64,000 nucleotides of DNA from Lysinibacillus fusiformis (GCF_002845985.1 NZ_PDFK01000002.1:558001-622000), one strand, 5' to 3'. Positions 47,622 to 56,779 are shown, numbered from the stretch's first letter. Made by a program: numbers and translations. Notes: a model not told the origin generated them from the sequence alone.

Positions 47622-48627
47622 TAAAAATTCCCTCCTTCCTTGCGACAATTTGATTTTTCGCTTGTAAATGGCAGGCTACAAAATGGTTGTCCTGCACTTC
47701 CACTAAGTCGGGTACTGTATGACGACAAATATCTGTTGCTAAAGGGCAACGTGATGAAAAGTGACAGCCGCTATGTGGCATTGTTAAATCCGGTGGACTA
47801 CCTGGAATGGCTGGCAATCTTTGTTGCTCCTGTGTGCCCATTGTAATTTGAGACTCTAATAATCCCCACGTATAAGGATGTAAAGGTTTTTCATAGAGCT
47901 GTCTTGTTGTAGTCGACTCAACTGTTCGACCTGCATACATAACATTTACTTTGTCACATAACTCCCAAACCACACCTAAATCGTGTGTAATCATAATGAT
48001 GGCTGTATCATGGTCTTGTTGTAATTTTTTCATTAAATCAAGAATTTGAGCTTGTACAGTTACATCCAGTGCAGTTGTTGGCTCATCAGCAATGAGTAGT
48101 TTCGGGTTACAAGCAAGAGCAATAGCAATCATGACACGCTGACGCATGCCTCCTGAAAATTCGTGAGGATACATTTTTAATCGTTTCTCTGGCTCGGGAA
48201 TACCAACCATTTTTAACATATCGACAGCTTTGATAGCGGCATCTTTCTTCGAGATCTTTTCATGTGCTTGGATGACTTCAATAATTTGATTGCCCACTGT
48301 TAATACAGGATTCAAACTTGTAATAGGATCTTGGAAAATCATTGAAATATCATTACCTCGCACATTGCGCATTTCTTTTTCAGAAATGCCAATTAAATCA
48401 CGACCATTAAAGTCAATTTTTCCATTCGTTATTTTTCCTGGCGGAGATGGAATTAAACGCATGAGAGCAGTGGCTGTAACACTTTTTCCCGACCCTGATT
48501 CTCCAACAATCCCTAGTGTTTCCTTCTTATTTAATTGTAAATTTACTCCATTGACAGCTTTCATTGTAGAGCCGCCACTTTTAAATTCTACTGTTAAATT
48601 TTCTACATCTAGTAAACGTTCAGTCAT
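47605..48627 (-). CDS. ABC transporter ATPase, DppD/OppD type
   Basis: A 340-aa ATPase with Walker A GESGSGKS, signature FSGGMRQR, Walker [13 protein letters not shown] and the oligopeptide C-terminal extension [15 protein letters not shown]. The ATG at 48627 ([11 protein letters not shown]) is chosen over the longer frame. GGAG lies just upstream. It follows the DppC-type permease by 17 bases and overlaps the next ATPase gene. Confidence 0.93.
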   Translation of the reverse strand: MTERLLDVENLTVEFKSGGSTMKAVNGVNLQLNKKETLGIVGESGSGKSVTATALMRLIPSPPGKITNGKIDFNGRDLIGISEKEMRNVRGNDISMIFQDPITSLNPVLTVGNQIIEVIQAHEKISKKDAAIKAVDMLKMVGIPEPEKRLKMYPHEFSGGMRQRVMIAIALACNPKLLIADEPTTALDVTVQAQILDLMKKLQQDHDTAIIMITHDLGVVWELCDKVNVMYAGRTVESTTTRQLYEKPLHPYTWGLLESQITMGTQEQQRLPAIPGSPPDLTMPHSGCHFSSRCPLATDICRHTVPDLVEVQDNHFVACHLQAKNQIVARKEGIFNATAQ

Positions 48628-48644
48628 GACTCCACCCCCTTCCA

Positions 48645-49511
48645 TTAAACTTTCATTTTCGGATCTAACGCATCACGTAATCCATCTCCTAAAAGGTTAA
48701 TACCAAGAACTGTTAATAAAATACAGATTCCTGAAAATGTCGCCATTTGAGGATTTAATACTAAAAAATCTTTACCATCTTTTAAAATACTACCCCACGA
48801 AGCTGTTGGCGGTTGAACTCCTAATCCTAAAAAGCTCAGTGCCGCCTCCGAAATAATAGCGCCCGCTGTACTCATCGTTCCATAAACAATTAAAGGAGCT
48901 AAACAGTTCGGTAATATATGGCTAAAAATAATTCGACTATGTGTAGCACCTAGAGAATGCGTCACTTCGATGAATTCTTCTTCTTTTACACTTAAAACCT
49001 GACCACGAACAAGTCTTGCGAACCCTGGAATGTTGGCAACACCAATAGCAACAATAACGTTGACAAGTCCTTGCCCTAATACCGTCATTAGTGTAATAGC
49101 AAGTAAAATGAATGGGAATGCAAAAAGACCATCCATCGTACGCATAATGATCGAATCAATGCGACCACCGAAATACCCTGCCACTAACCCTAATAATGTT
49201 CCAAACACAGCTCCAAATAGCACCGCTGCAATGCCGACAATCATCGATATTTGTGTACCGTAAACTAAACGACTAAACAAATCACGTCCATAATTATCCG
49301 TTCCTAGCAAATGCCCTTCTGTGTTCATTGGTAAAAATGATTTACCGACAATCATTTCATTTGGTGGATGGGTAGCAATCAATGGTGCAAAAATTGCAAC
49401 AATGGCCATCAAGGTGACAATGACTAACCCAATTGTCGCTAATTTATTTTTTAGCAACTTGCGCAACAACGTATTTCTTTTTCTTGTTTCATTGACGATT
49501 GCTTGAGTCAT
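48645..49511 (-). CDS. ABC transporter permease, DppC/OppC type
   Basis: A 288-aa permease with OppC N-terminal segment, [22 protein letters not shown], the EAA-loop region [17 protein letters not shown] and the usual end [14 protein letters not shown]. It starts two bases after the stop of the DppB-type gene, so the two are tightly coupled. It forms the membrane channel with that partner. Confidence 0.92.
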   Translation of the reverse strand: MTQAIVNETRKRNTLLRKLLKNKLATIGLVIVTLMAIVAIFAPLIATHPPNEMIVGKSFLPMNTEGHLLGTDNYGRDLFSRLVYGTQISMIVGIAAVLFGAVFGTLLGLVAGYFGGRIDSIIMRTMDGLFAFPFILLAITLMTVLGQGLVNVIVAIGVANIPGFARLVRGQVLSVKEEEFIEVTHSLGATHSRIIFSHILPNCLAPLIVYGTMSTAGAIISEAALSFLGLGVQPPTASWGSILKDGKDFLVLNPQMATFSGICILLTVLGINLLGDGLRDALDPKMKV

Positions 49512-49513
49512 TG

Positions 49514-50476
49514 TTATTTTTTCCCTCCATCCGATTCTAAATTGACCTTAGGATTGACAACTTTATAAAGCACGTCCACTACTAAGTTAACAAGTACAAA
49601 GATAAATGCGATGAAAATAACAGTACCTTGTACAACAACAAAATCACGTTTATCAATGGCATCTACAATTAGTCGCCCCATTCCAGGCCAACTAAAAATC
49701 GTTTCTGTTAAAACCGCTCCCCCCAGTAAATTGGATATCTGCATCCCTAATACCGTTAAAATAGGTGTTAGCGCATTTTTAAAGGCATGTTTACCAATCA
49801 CTAAATATTCTTTAATGCCTTTAGAACGAGCTGTTTTAATATAATCTTGCGAAATAACCTCTAACATGCTTGAACGGGTAATCCGTGCAAATGTCGCCAT
49901 TGGAATCGTTGCTAATGCAAATGCTGGCAAAATTAAATGTTTCAAATAGGTCCATAGACCATCACTGATGTTGCCCATTCCAGTGGCTGGGAACCAACCA
50001 AGATTGACACTAAAGAATAAAACAAGCATGATCCCCAACCAAAAAATGGGCATGGATACACCAACTAATGATACAAGCATGACAATATAATCAATGATTG
50101 TATTTTGCTTTCTAGCAGCTAATATTCCTGCTGGGATACCGACCACAACCGCTATAAACAAGGCTGCCAATGCTAGTATCACTGTGTTAGGGAATCTTTC
50201 TATAATAAGCCCGATGACAGACTCACTATAAGAATAGGAATATCCTAAATTTAACTGTGCTAAGTCTCCTACATATGAAATAAATTGCGAAGGCATTGAT
50301 TTATTTAATCCTAGCTCTTCTCTTAAATTCTCTACATCTTCCACACTGGCTTGTGGCCCAAGCATTACTGAAGCTGGGTCACCTGGAATCATTCGCGTAA
50401 TAATGAAGACGATGATTCCTACTACTAGCAGTGTCGGGATAAGGTTGACTAACCTTTTTAAAATAAATGAGCCCAT
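49514..50476 (-). CDS. ABC transporter permease, DppB/OppB type
   Basis: A 320-aa permease, six predicted helices, with MGSFILKRLVNLIP at the start, RMIPGDPASVMLGPQAS, the EAA region DYIKTARSKGIKEY and the C-terminal LVVDVLYKVVNPKV. AAGGAGG precedes the ATG. It is first gene of the leftward arm of the island, beginning just inside a 15-bp repeated operator-like site that also lies next to the divergent lipoprotein gene. Confidence 0.92.
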   Translation of the reverse strand: MGSFILKRLVNLIPTLLVVGIIVFIITRMIPGDPASVMLGPQASVEDVENLREELGLNKSMPSQFISYVGDLAQLNLGYSYSYSESVIGLIIERFPNTVILALAALFIAVVVGIPAGILAARKQNTIIDYIVMLVSLVGVSMPIFWLGIMLVLFFSVNLGWFPATGMGNISDGLWTYLKHLILPAFALATIPMATFARITRSSMLEVISQDYIKTARSKGIKEYLVIGKHAFKNALTPILTVLGMQISNLLGGAVLTETIFSWPGMGRLIVDAIDKRDFVVVQGTVIFIAFIFVLVNLVVDVLYKVVNPKVNLESDGGKK

Positions 50477-50511
50477 CTTATTAAGACCTCCTTTTCATTA
50501 TTAGAATCAGT

Positions 50512-50668
50512 GGTTCATATTGTGAATAACCACATACTACACCATGTGATAATTATTTGTAAATATATTTTTTCTGAATTTTTTTAATTTTATATTTACT
50601 TTCTATTTACAAATGTGCTAATTTTAATTCGAACCTATCATTTTTGAATCAACGGTTCATATTGTGAA
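50512..50668. promoter_or_regulatory. Pair of identical 15-bp operator-like sites in the divergent promoter region
   Basis: GGTTCATATTGTGAA occurs at 50512-50526 and again at 50654-50668, each preceded by GAATCA and two further bases, 142 bp apart. Each has a TTCA-N5-TGAA dyad. One lies next to dppB, the other next to the lipoprotein gene. A regulator binding both could control the two arms and possibly loop the DNA between them. The IclR protein of the same island is the likely binder (inference). Confidence 0.65.
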
Positions 50669-50692
50669 ACAAAATAAAGGAGGCTTATGCAG

Positions 50693-52294
50693 ATGAAGAA
50701 GATAAACGTAAAAAAACCTTTACTACTACTCTTTTTAACTTTATTAATTGGTGTTTTAGCAGCTTGTGGTGGGAACACAGAAAAAAGTAATTCTTCAAAT
50801 GAAAAAGATGGAGAAGTCACTTCAGGTGGCAAATTAAATGTTGGTCTTTCAGCCAATGCCAAAACATTTGACCCTATCAAATATACAGGGGTTTATGAAT
50901 CGCAAGTTATGCGTCAAATGGGTGATACTTTAGTTGTTTATAACAAAGATCTATCAGATATCATCCCCTCTTTAGCAACAGAATGGAAAGTGTCAGATGA
51001 TATGTTAGTCTATACGTTCAAATTACGTGAGGGTGTGAAATTCCAAAAGGGGCAATACCAGGATGGCCGTGAAATGACAGCGGAAGATGTGAAATATTCT
51101 TTAGAGCGCTCCGCCAAAGAATCCGCTATGAATCGTTTAAGTGGTGTGACAGAAGTTAAAGTGTTGTCAGATTATGAAATAGAAATTCACTTAACTACAC
51201 CGAATGCTGCCCTTCTTGCTATGCTAACGGATGCAGGAAATATCATTATTCCAAAAGAAGAGGTTGAAGGCTGGGGCGATAACTTCTCAGAACACTTCAT
51301 TGGTACAGGCCCATTCCAGTTAACAGAATGGAAAAAAGACCAAGAAGTAAAACTAGTTCGCCATGACAATTATTGGGGTGAAAAACCTCACGTTGATATT
51401 TTATCCATGAAGTTTATCTCCGATCAAAATATGATGACAAATGCATTACGTTCTGGTGACATAGATATTGCCATGGATGTCAAAGGCCAAAACAGAGAAA
51501 TTATTAACCAAGATAGCAACCTTGAGCTTTTAACGAATCCAGGTTTATCTATTGTTTATCTTGACCTTAACAACAAAGTTGGTCCGACTGCTGACAAACG
51601 TGTTCGCGAGGCACTTTATATGGCAACAAATGTTGAGGAAATCATTTCTGGTGTTAACCAATGGGGTGGCGGTGATGTTTCTTATTTACCATTACCACCA
51701 GGTTCATGGGGATATGATAAATCATTAGTTGATTTAGTACCAAAATATAATCCAGAAGAAGCAAAAAAATTGCTAGCAGAGGCTGGTTATCCTGATGGCT
51801 TCAAAACAGAGATTTATGTATCAGAAGCACGTGTGCCTTACGCAACGATTTTCCAAAGTCAATTAAAGAAAAACTTAAACATTGATGTGGAAATTAAAGT
51901 GCTTGAATGGGGTACTTACAGTGATACTGTTGCAAAAGGGAACGCTCCAATGAATATTGGTGGCTGGACTTGGTATCCAGATCCTTATTTCTTCCTATAT
52001 CAATTATTCCACACAAATCAAATCGGTGCGTTAGGTAATGGGAAAGGCTATAGCAACCCAGAGGTAGATAAATTATTAGAGCGTGCCGTATCTGAAACAG
52101 TGGTACAGGAAGAACGTGCTAAATTATACCAAGAAGCATTAAAACTGATTTTAGCAGATGTTCCGCGTATTGAATTAGAAGCAACACAAACCGTTGCAGG
52201 TGTAAACAAAAAAGTACAGGGCTTTGAGGTTTCTACTGACAACTCCGTACAAATTGTACATCCAAACGGTACGAACGTATCCATTTCTAAATAA
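50693..52294 (+). CDS. Peptide-type ABC transporter binding lipoprotein
   Basis: Family 5 extracellular solute-binding protein, 533 aa, with a lipoprotein signal peptide and lipobox LAAC near residue 24, a polar linker, then GGKLNVGLSANAKTFDPI and the family's middle segment TAEDVKYSLER. The ATG at 50693 is used because AAAGGAGG lies 9 bases before it; the ATG six bases earlier is too close. It captures the substrate for the permease/ATPase set encoded on the other strand, and heads a transcript with two amidohydrolases and AroM. Confidence 0.92.
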   Translation: MKKINVKKPLLLLFLTLLIGVLAACGGNTEKSNSSNEKDGEVTSGGKLNVGLSANAKTFDPIKYTGVYESQVMRQMGDTLVVYNKDLSDIIPSLATEWKVSDDMLVYTFKLREGVKFQKGQYQDGREMTAEDVKYSLERSAKESAMNRLSGVTEVKVLSDYEIEIHLTTPNAALLAMLTDAGNIIIPKEEVEGWGDNFSEHFIGTGPFQLTEWKKDQEVKLVRHDNYWGEKPHVDILSMKFISDQNMMTNALRSGDIDIAMDVKGQNREIINQDSNLELLTNPGLSIVYLDLNNKVGPTADKRVREALYMATNVEEIISGVNQWGGGDVSYLPLPPGSWGYDKSLVDLVPKYNPEEAKKLLAEAGYPDGFKTEIYVSEARVPYATIFQSQLKKNLNIDVEIKVLEWGTYSDTVAKGNAPMNIGGWTWYPDPYFFLYQLFHTNQIGALGNGKGYSNPEVDKLLERAVSETVVQEERAKLYQEALKLILADVPRIELEATQTVAGVNKKVQGFEVSTDNSVQIVHPNGTNVSISK

Positions 52295-52301
52295 TTAACT
52301 G

Positions 52302-52331
52302 GAAAAGTGGAGATGCTTGTCTCCGCTTTTC
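52302..52331 (+). terminator. Intercistronic hairpin after the binding protein
   Basis: GAAAAGTGGAGA pairs with TCTCCGCTTTTC (one wobble pair), with no strong T run after it. Such partial terminators commonly leave more transcript for the binding protein than for the enzymes behind it. Confidence 0.65.
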
Positions 52332-52356
52332 TCTTCATAAGGAGAGATTTAATCCC

Positions 52357-53427
52357 ATGACTCGATATATAAATGGACTTGTTTTTAACTCTGAGACACG
52401 TAGCTTTAACAAACAGTCATTTCAAGTACAGGGGCAATACTTTGCTCCATCTTCTACAACGTCTGAAATAGACATCGATTTAGATGGCTATTATATTACA
52501 CCTGGCCTTATCGATAGTTGTTCACAAATTGGCTTAGCTGAAATAGGGATTCGTTGGGAGGGGGATGATAGCTATGAATTTGACTCACATCTGGACTATT
52601 CTGTAGTTGATGGCATTTATCCATTCGATGCTGCCTTTCAAAAAGCTATCTCCCATGGGGTGACAGCCTCTCATATCGTTCCCTCCCCTAAAAGCTTGGT
52701 CGGTGCAAAAACAGCTATTATTCATCATACACATACAACGGTTGATGAAATGGTCATTGCCAAAGATATTGCTTATTCCTTCTCCATTGGACACCAAGCA
52801 AAAAGCACTTTTTTCGCTGAAAGGAGAAAGCCACTAACCCGTATGGGGATTGCCAAAATTTTAAGAGAAACATTGCAACAGATTCAGCAGCAAGAACCTT
52901 TAATTAAGAAAATTGTCATACGGGCACATAAAGCTGTGGATCTTGAATTCATTGACCGTCTTCAACAAGAGTTTAAGTCTACTTTTGATTTTCATATTAT
53001 TCACGGCACTGAAGCTTCACTGCTTCAAGGGACATCCTTCAATACGGTCATTGCTGGCCCAACGTTTCGATATATCGAGCATAACGAGATGATGGCATTA
53101 TCACCAAAACTATACCGCCAGTTGTCCCAACAACATACTCCGTTTGTTTTTTGTACGGATCATCCTGTTAGTAGCACCTCTCACCTAACATTAGAAGGTT
53201 GCTTAGCTGTAAGAGAAGGGCTGACACGTCAGGATGTTCTGTATGCACTAACAACAGGAGCTGCTAATTTCCTTGGAATCGCTCATAAAACTGGCACTAT
53301 TCGTGATGGCCTTCTAGCTGATTTTGTCATATGGGATAAGCATCCATTAAATTTAGATGCACAGGTTGTAGCTACTTTTATTAAAGGAACAAAAGTTTAT
53401 GCAAGGGAAGAAGGGTTCTCAGAATGA
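52357..53427 (+). CDS. Amidohydrolase-family protein lacking the HxH metal motif
   Basis: A 356-aa protein of the imidazolonepropionase/COG1228-like amidohydrolase fold. The frame strand and turn TPGLID are normal, but the next residues are SCSQIG where the neighbour has IHAHVG. Both His of the HxH are replaced by Cys55 and Gln57. Later candidates for ligands remain (RAHKAVD, IIHGTEA, FCTDHPV). It may bind a single metal ion, use Cys, or be an inactive partner of the next protein. AGGAGAG lies upstream. Its stop overlaps the next start (ATGA). Confidence 0.75.
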   Translation: MTRYINGLVFNSETRSFNKQSFQVQGQYFAPSSTTSEIDIDLDGYYITPGLIDSCSQIGLAEIGIRWEGDDSYEFDSHLDYSVVDGIYPFDAAFQKAISHGVTASHIVPSPKSLVGAKTAIIHHTHTTVDEMVIAKDIAYSFSIGHQAKSTFFAERRKPLTRMGIAKILRETLQQIQQQEPLIKKIVIRAHKAVDLEFIDRLQQEFKSTFDFHIIHGTEASLLQGTSFNTVIAGPTFRYIEHNEMMALSPKLYRQLSQQHTPFVFCTDHPVSSTSHLTLEGCLAVREGLTRQDVLYALTTGAANFLGIAHKTGTIRDGLLADFVIWDKHPLNLDAQVVATFIKGTKVYAREEGFSE

Positions 53428-54566
53428 TTATTTATCATCATGCAAAGTTTCTCACAGTCAATGAACAAAATGATATTTTTGAACAGTTATGGATCGAAGA
53501 TGGGCGTATAGTCTATGTCGGTCCAGCCAAAGATTATCCTCCTCAAGCAGAGTTAGTCGATCTTCAGGGAGCTTATGTCACACCAGGCTTAATTGATATT
53601 CACGCCCATGTTGGGACATGGGCAGAGGTTACTGAAGACATTAATGATGCTAATGAATATAGCGAGCCCTTTACACCTCTTATGCATGCTCTAGATAGTG
53701 TAGATATCCGACACTTTTCCTTCCAACATGCGTTAGAAGGCGGTGTGACGACTGTACAAACTGGTCCAGGTAGTGCCAATGTCATTGGGGGCATTTGGAG
53801 TATTCTTAAAACAGCAGGGCCCACTCTTCCCTCTCGTGTTTTAGTAGAACGAAGCGGCTTAAAGGGCGCGTTAGGAGAAAATCCAAAGAATGTTTTTGGC
53901 AATCAATACAAACGAAAGCCAATGACTCGCATGGCCATTGCCCAGCTTTTACGTGATGGTTTCCAACGTGCAAGTCAACTGAATGAACAACAACGGGCTG
54001 AGCAAATTAAACAAAATTCAGAGTTGCGTCCATTCATTGAAGTGCTACGAGGTGACATGCCCCTTCGCCTTCATTGTCACAGAGCAGATGACATTATGAC
54101 AGCTATAAGAATTGCTAAAGAATTTAATGTGAAGCTCCATTTAGAGCATTGCACAGAAGGCTATTTAATAGTCGATGCGGTAAAAAACAGTGGCTTTCAT
54201 GCGACACTTGGGCCCTATATGTTAACGCCATCTAAATATGAAACACGTAATTCTACACCAGCGATTGCAGCCATTTTTAAAGAGCATAATATCCCATTTG
54301 CCATCATGACAGACCATCCATTCGTACCAATTCAGTACTTAAAATATTGTGCTACTGAAGCTATTCGCTATGGTTTAGATGAGGACACCGCCTTAAAAAG
54401 TATTACAATAAATGCTGCTAAGCTCGTACAGCTAGATCACCGCATTGGCAGCCTTGAGGAAGGCAAGGATGCTGATTTTGTTGTTTGGTCACACCCTATT
54501 TTTGAAACAGAAGCAAAGGTCTTACAAACGTATGTCAATGGACAAAAATATTACGAAGCGGAGTGA
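53424..54566 (+). CDS. Amidohydrolase, substrate unknown
   Basis: A 380-aa metal-dependent amidohydrolase with the complete set: HxH in TPGLIDIHAHVG (His60, His62), later His residues in LRLHCHRADDI and LHLEHCTEG, and the catalytic Asp in IMTDHPF. It resembles the preceding protein throughout, including KRKPMTRMAIAQLLRD against RRKPLTRMGIAKILRE, so the pair arose by duplication. The four-base overlap implies coupled, probably equimolar, synthesis and perhaps a heteromer. The likely role is opening a cyclic amide or removing an amide group from the imported compound. Confidence 0.82.
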   Translation: MIIYHHAKFLTVNEQNDIFEQLWIEDGRIVYVGPAKDYPPQAELVDLQGAYVTPGLIDIHAHVGTWAEVTEDINDANEYSEPFTPLMHALDSVDIRHFSFQHALEGGVTTVQTGPGSANVIGGIWSILKTAGPTLPSRVLVERSGLKGALGENPKNVFGNQYKRKPMTRMAIAQLLRDGFQRASQLNEQQRAEQIKQNSELRPFIEVLRGDMPLRLHCHRADDIMTAIRIAKEFNVKLHLEHCTEGYLIVDAVKNSGFHATLGPYMLTPSKYETRNSTPAIAAIFKEHNIPFAIMTDHPFVPIQYLKYCATEAIRYGLDEDTALKSITINAAKLVQLDHRIGSLEEGKDADFVVWSHPIFETEAKVLQTYVNGQKYYEAE

Positions 54567-54571
54567 GCTTA

Positions 54572-55243
54572 TTGAAACATTCAAAAATTGCCGTAGTCAC
54601 AATTGGTCAAGCGCCTCGCAAAGATATGGCGGAGGATATTCAGCAATTAAGAGCATCTGGTTTACATGTTCATGAGTTTGGCGTACTGGATTCACTCTCT
54701 CCAGCCGAAATCACTTCCCTTTCACCCTCTAGTGAAGACACAGATGTTTTAGTAACACTTTTGACAAATGGACAACAAGTCAAGCTAAGTAAACAAAAGC
54801 TGATGCCCTATATTCAGACATGCATTGATGATTTACATGAATTCACTTGGGTTTTGCTTATGTGTACAGGAGATTTTACGAATAAGCTGTCATGTAAAAA
54901 CCTGTTACTACCTGATCGCATGATGACAAATTTAGTGAAAGGGTTACAAACAGAATTAGCACTTGGTTTAATAGGCCCTGAGCCTGAGCAACAACAAACT
55001 GTTGCGGAGAAATGGCAAAGTGCACAGTTCGATGTCACCTTTTCAGCTAGCTCACCCTATCAGTTCAATGCACAACATTTATTAGCAAAAGCACAGCTAT
55101 TAGAATATCAAGGAGCTGATTTGCTCATTCTTGATTGTATGGGTTATTCCACAACAATGAAAAACATGATTAAAGATCAACTCACTATTCCCGTCATTGT
55201 TCCTAGAGAAGCAGTATTTACGATTTTAAAGGCCATTTGTTAA
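54572..55243 (+). CDS. AroM family protein
   Basis: A 223-aa protein of the AroM family (PF07302). VVTIGQAPRKDM at the start, TLLTNGQQVKLS, LMCTGDF, LGLIGPEPEQQ and the end VIVPREAVFTILKA match the aspartate/hydantoin-racemase-like layout. Family activity is unknown. The paired Cys residues (in LMCTGDF and LILDCMGY) recall racemase active sites. The TTG start at 54572 is preferred, with GGAG 8 bases upstream. A GTG at 54563 that overlaps the previous stop is the alternative. It is last gene of the rightward arm. Confidence 0.78.
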   Translation: MKHSKIAVVTIGQAPRKDMAEDIQQLRASGLHVHEFGVLDSLSPAEITSLSPSSEDTDVLVTLLTNGQQVKLSKQKLMPYIQTCIDDLHEFTWVLLMCTGDFTNKLSCKNLLLPDRMMTNLVKGLQTELALGLIGPEPEQQQTVAEKWQSAQFDVTFSASSPYQFNAQHLLAKAQLLEYQGADLLILDCMGYSTTMKNMIKDQLTIPVIVPREAVFTILKAIC

Positions 55244-55274
55244 TGGTAAAAAAGGTGATGTCAACAGCAGAAAC

Positions 55275-55615
55275 AACCATTTTGAAAGGCGAGGGATTGA
55301 TTTCCGTTCCGCCAGCATCCCTTCCAGGGAATGCCCGATGAGCCGCTTCACTCACAGGGTCTCATCAACCATGTGGAGAAGTGATGAGTGACAGCACCCC
55401 TCCATAAAGAGTAGTGAATACCCTCACTTTATTTGAAAACCTTGCTAAAAAGAAATATTTTTATGGATTGGAAGGCTAGTAGACTCCCGTGGGCGAGCGT
55501 CCTTACACGAAGCGGCTCGCCAACAGGAAAGCAAGTAGCCTGCCATGGAAATCCATTTTCACCTTTAACATCAATTCTATGGATGATTTTGTTTTTCAAC
55601 ACTATGAAAAAGGGC
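55275..55615 (+). repeat. Intergenic repeat element, copy 2
   Basis: Diverged copy of the element at 7805-8240 in the same orientation, shorter by about 90 bases. Shared blocks include GATTTCCGTT (55299), CACTTTATTTGAAAACC, GACTCCCGTGGG, CAGGAAAGCAAGTAGCC and GGAAATCCATTTTCA. The arms GATTTCC and GGAAATC (55299-55305 with 55547-55553) can pair. It marks the right edge of the catabolic island. No coding frame in it is convincing. Confidence 0.75.
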
Positions 55616-55636
55616 ATTGCCGATGCAGTGCCCTTT
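55607..55636 (-). terminator. Terminator of the small unknown gene
   Basis: AAAAGGGCATTG pairs with CAGTGCCCTTTT (one wobble pair), with T runs on both flanks, ten bases past the stop codon. Confidence 0.85.
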
Positions 55637-55646
55637 TCCCGTTCCG

Positions 55647-55964
55647 CTAGACACGTTTATTGAAATAAGGAAGCTGCTCAACAAATGCCTTTGTGTCATC
55701 ATCCCCATATTCATGAACGAGTGCATAAATTTTCATTAATCGCTTATCGATTTCATCATTTTCCCTGTCTAAGTGATACTGTATATACGGTAATTGTGCA
55801 CGCCATGCATTTGAAATTTCTAGCAGCTGCATTTGCTGAAAGATTCTCTCAAATACATCTAATGCCTGTCGATCTACATTCAGTTCAAAATTCCACGGCC
55901 CAGCATAAGGATTTGTATAATAGGTTCTATTGGCAAGTGAAAAATATACGCGCTGACGATCCAT
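55647..55964 (-). CDS. Conserved-looking small protein, function unknown
   Basis: A 105-aa soluble protein. AAGGAGTG lies about 10 bases before the ATG and a terminator follows the stop, so it is very probably a real gene. The sequence is rich in aromatic and charged residues (YFSLANRTYYTNPYAGPW) with a mainly helical second half. No family was recognised. It is a single leftward gene between the repeat element and the ytzI-like genes. Confidence 0.7.
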   Translation of the reverse strand: MDRQRVYFSLANRTYYTNPYAGPWNFELNVDRQALDVFERIFQQMQLLEISNAWRAQLPYIQYHLDRENDEIDKRLMKIYALVHEYGDDDTKAFVEQLPYFNKRV

Positions 55965-56101
55965 CTTTATGATTCACTCCTTTTTCCATAGTATGGAGAG
56001 AACGGAGTTGTTTTATTCGCTTTAATGTCAAACTTCCTTCACAATTAATAGAACCACATAATTTATAATAGGTATGATGAACAAAGAACGGAGTGAATAC
56101 T

Positions 56102-56248
56102 ATGAGTTTAACTACGCTCTTAATAGTCGCAGTTATCATTGTTATCTTTATCACTATTGCGACGATTATCAGTGTCAACCGTGCCTATGCCTTTAAACAT
56201 ACTATTGATGAAAAACCACAGCAAAGCTATCATCAAGAGGATAACTAA
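56102..56248 (+). CDS. ytzI: Small membrane protein, YtzI-like (first of two)
   Basis: A 48-aa protein: one transmembrane helix (about 5-25) and a short tail with YAFKHTIDEKPQQ. AACGGAGTG lies upstream and the gene is followed 30 bases later by a related small gene and then yidD. The tail motif KHT(I/V)D after a single helix is typical of YtzI, as is the location near ytjA. Function unknown. It is too short for usual gene cut-offs and easy to miss. Confidence 0.72.
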   Translation: MSLTTLLIVAVIIVIFITIATIISVNRAYAFKHTIDEKPQQSYHQEDN

Positions 56249-56278
56249 TCATAATTTATTGAATTTGGAGTGAAAGCA

Positions 56279-56440
56279 ATGGGTGTACCTTTACCAATTA
56301 TCATTATGATTGCCATGATGATGCTAATGTTTGGTCTTTCTGTCATTATTATTTTGAAGAAAAAAAATCATATCTTTACACAAACTATTGATCCGAAGCC
56401 TGAACAAATGACGTCTCAGCAAGAGGAAGAACAACGATGA
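56279..56440 (+). CDS. Small membrane protein, second YtzI-like protein
   Basis: A 53-aa protein with one helix (about 5-26) and the tail [13 protein letters not shown], which repeats the (K/Q)TID.KP(E)Q pattern of the preceding protein. The two look like a tandem duplication. GGAGTG precedes the ATG. The stop overlaps the yidD start (ATGA), so its translation is coupled to that of the membrane-insertion factor. Confidence 0.75.
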   Translation: MGVPLPIIIMIAMMMLMFGLSVIIILKKKNHIFTQTIDPKPEQMTSQQEEEQR

Positions 56441-56670
56441 AATACCCCTTTATTTGGCTCATTCAGTTTTATAGAAAATTCATTTCACCTATGACGCCAC
56501 CAACTTGCCGTTTCCATCCTACTTGTTCTTCTTACGGGCTGGAAGCTTTTCAAAAGCATGGAGCATTGAAAGGCTCCATCTTAACCATTACACGTATATC
56601 GAAGTGTCATCCGTTTCATCCTGGTGGCTTTGATCCTGTGCCTGAAAAATGGCCTTCGAAAAAGAATTAA
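56437..56670 (+). CDS. yidD: Membrane protein insertion efficiency factor YidD
   Basis: A 77-aa protein with the complete YidD pattern: an amphipathic start ([13 protein letters not shown]), then [15 protein letters not shown] with paired Cys and the C-terminal [17 protein letters not shown]. YidD lies at the inner face of the membrane and helps YidC-dependent insertion. It corresponds to ytjA in B. subtilis. It is translationally coupled to the small membrane protein before it and closed by a terminator. Confidence 0.95.
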   Translation: MKYPFIWLIQFYRKFISPMTPPTCRFHPTCSSYGLEAFQKHGALKGSILTITRISKCHPFHPGGFDPVPEKWPSKKN

Positions 56671-56692
56671 CTTTCGGAGGGCATTTTTTTCT
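56648..56692 (+). terminator. Terminator of the ytzI-yidD operon
   Basis: ATGGCCTTCGAAA pairs with TTTCGGAGGGCAT, followed by a run of seven T. The left arm lies inside the last codons of yidD. Confidence 0.88.
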
Positions 56693-56738
56693 TGTACTTT
56701 TTTAAGTTGTGCGTTATTATAATAACTGTTCTAAAAAA

Positions 56739-56761
56739 TAAATCGTAATGATTACTATTTA
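56739..56761. promoter_or_regulatory. Zur box before the zinc-binding lipoprotein
   Basis: TAAATCGTAATGATTACTATTTA matches the B. subtilis Zur pattern AAATCGTAATNATTACGATTT with one difference. It lies 18 bp before the start codon and just after a TATAAT (56718-56723), so bound Zur would block transcription when zinc is sufficient. Confidence 0.88.
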
Positions 56762-56779
56762 AGAGAGGTATCTGATTAT

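Noticed and set aside
55433..55663. Open frames on both strands of the second repeat element
   Set aside because: They are not preserved in the first copy and include the terminator; the element is best read as non-coding.
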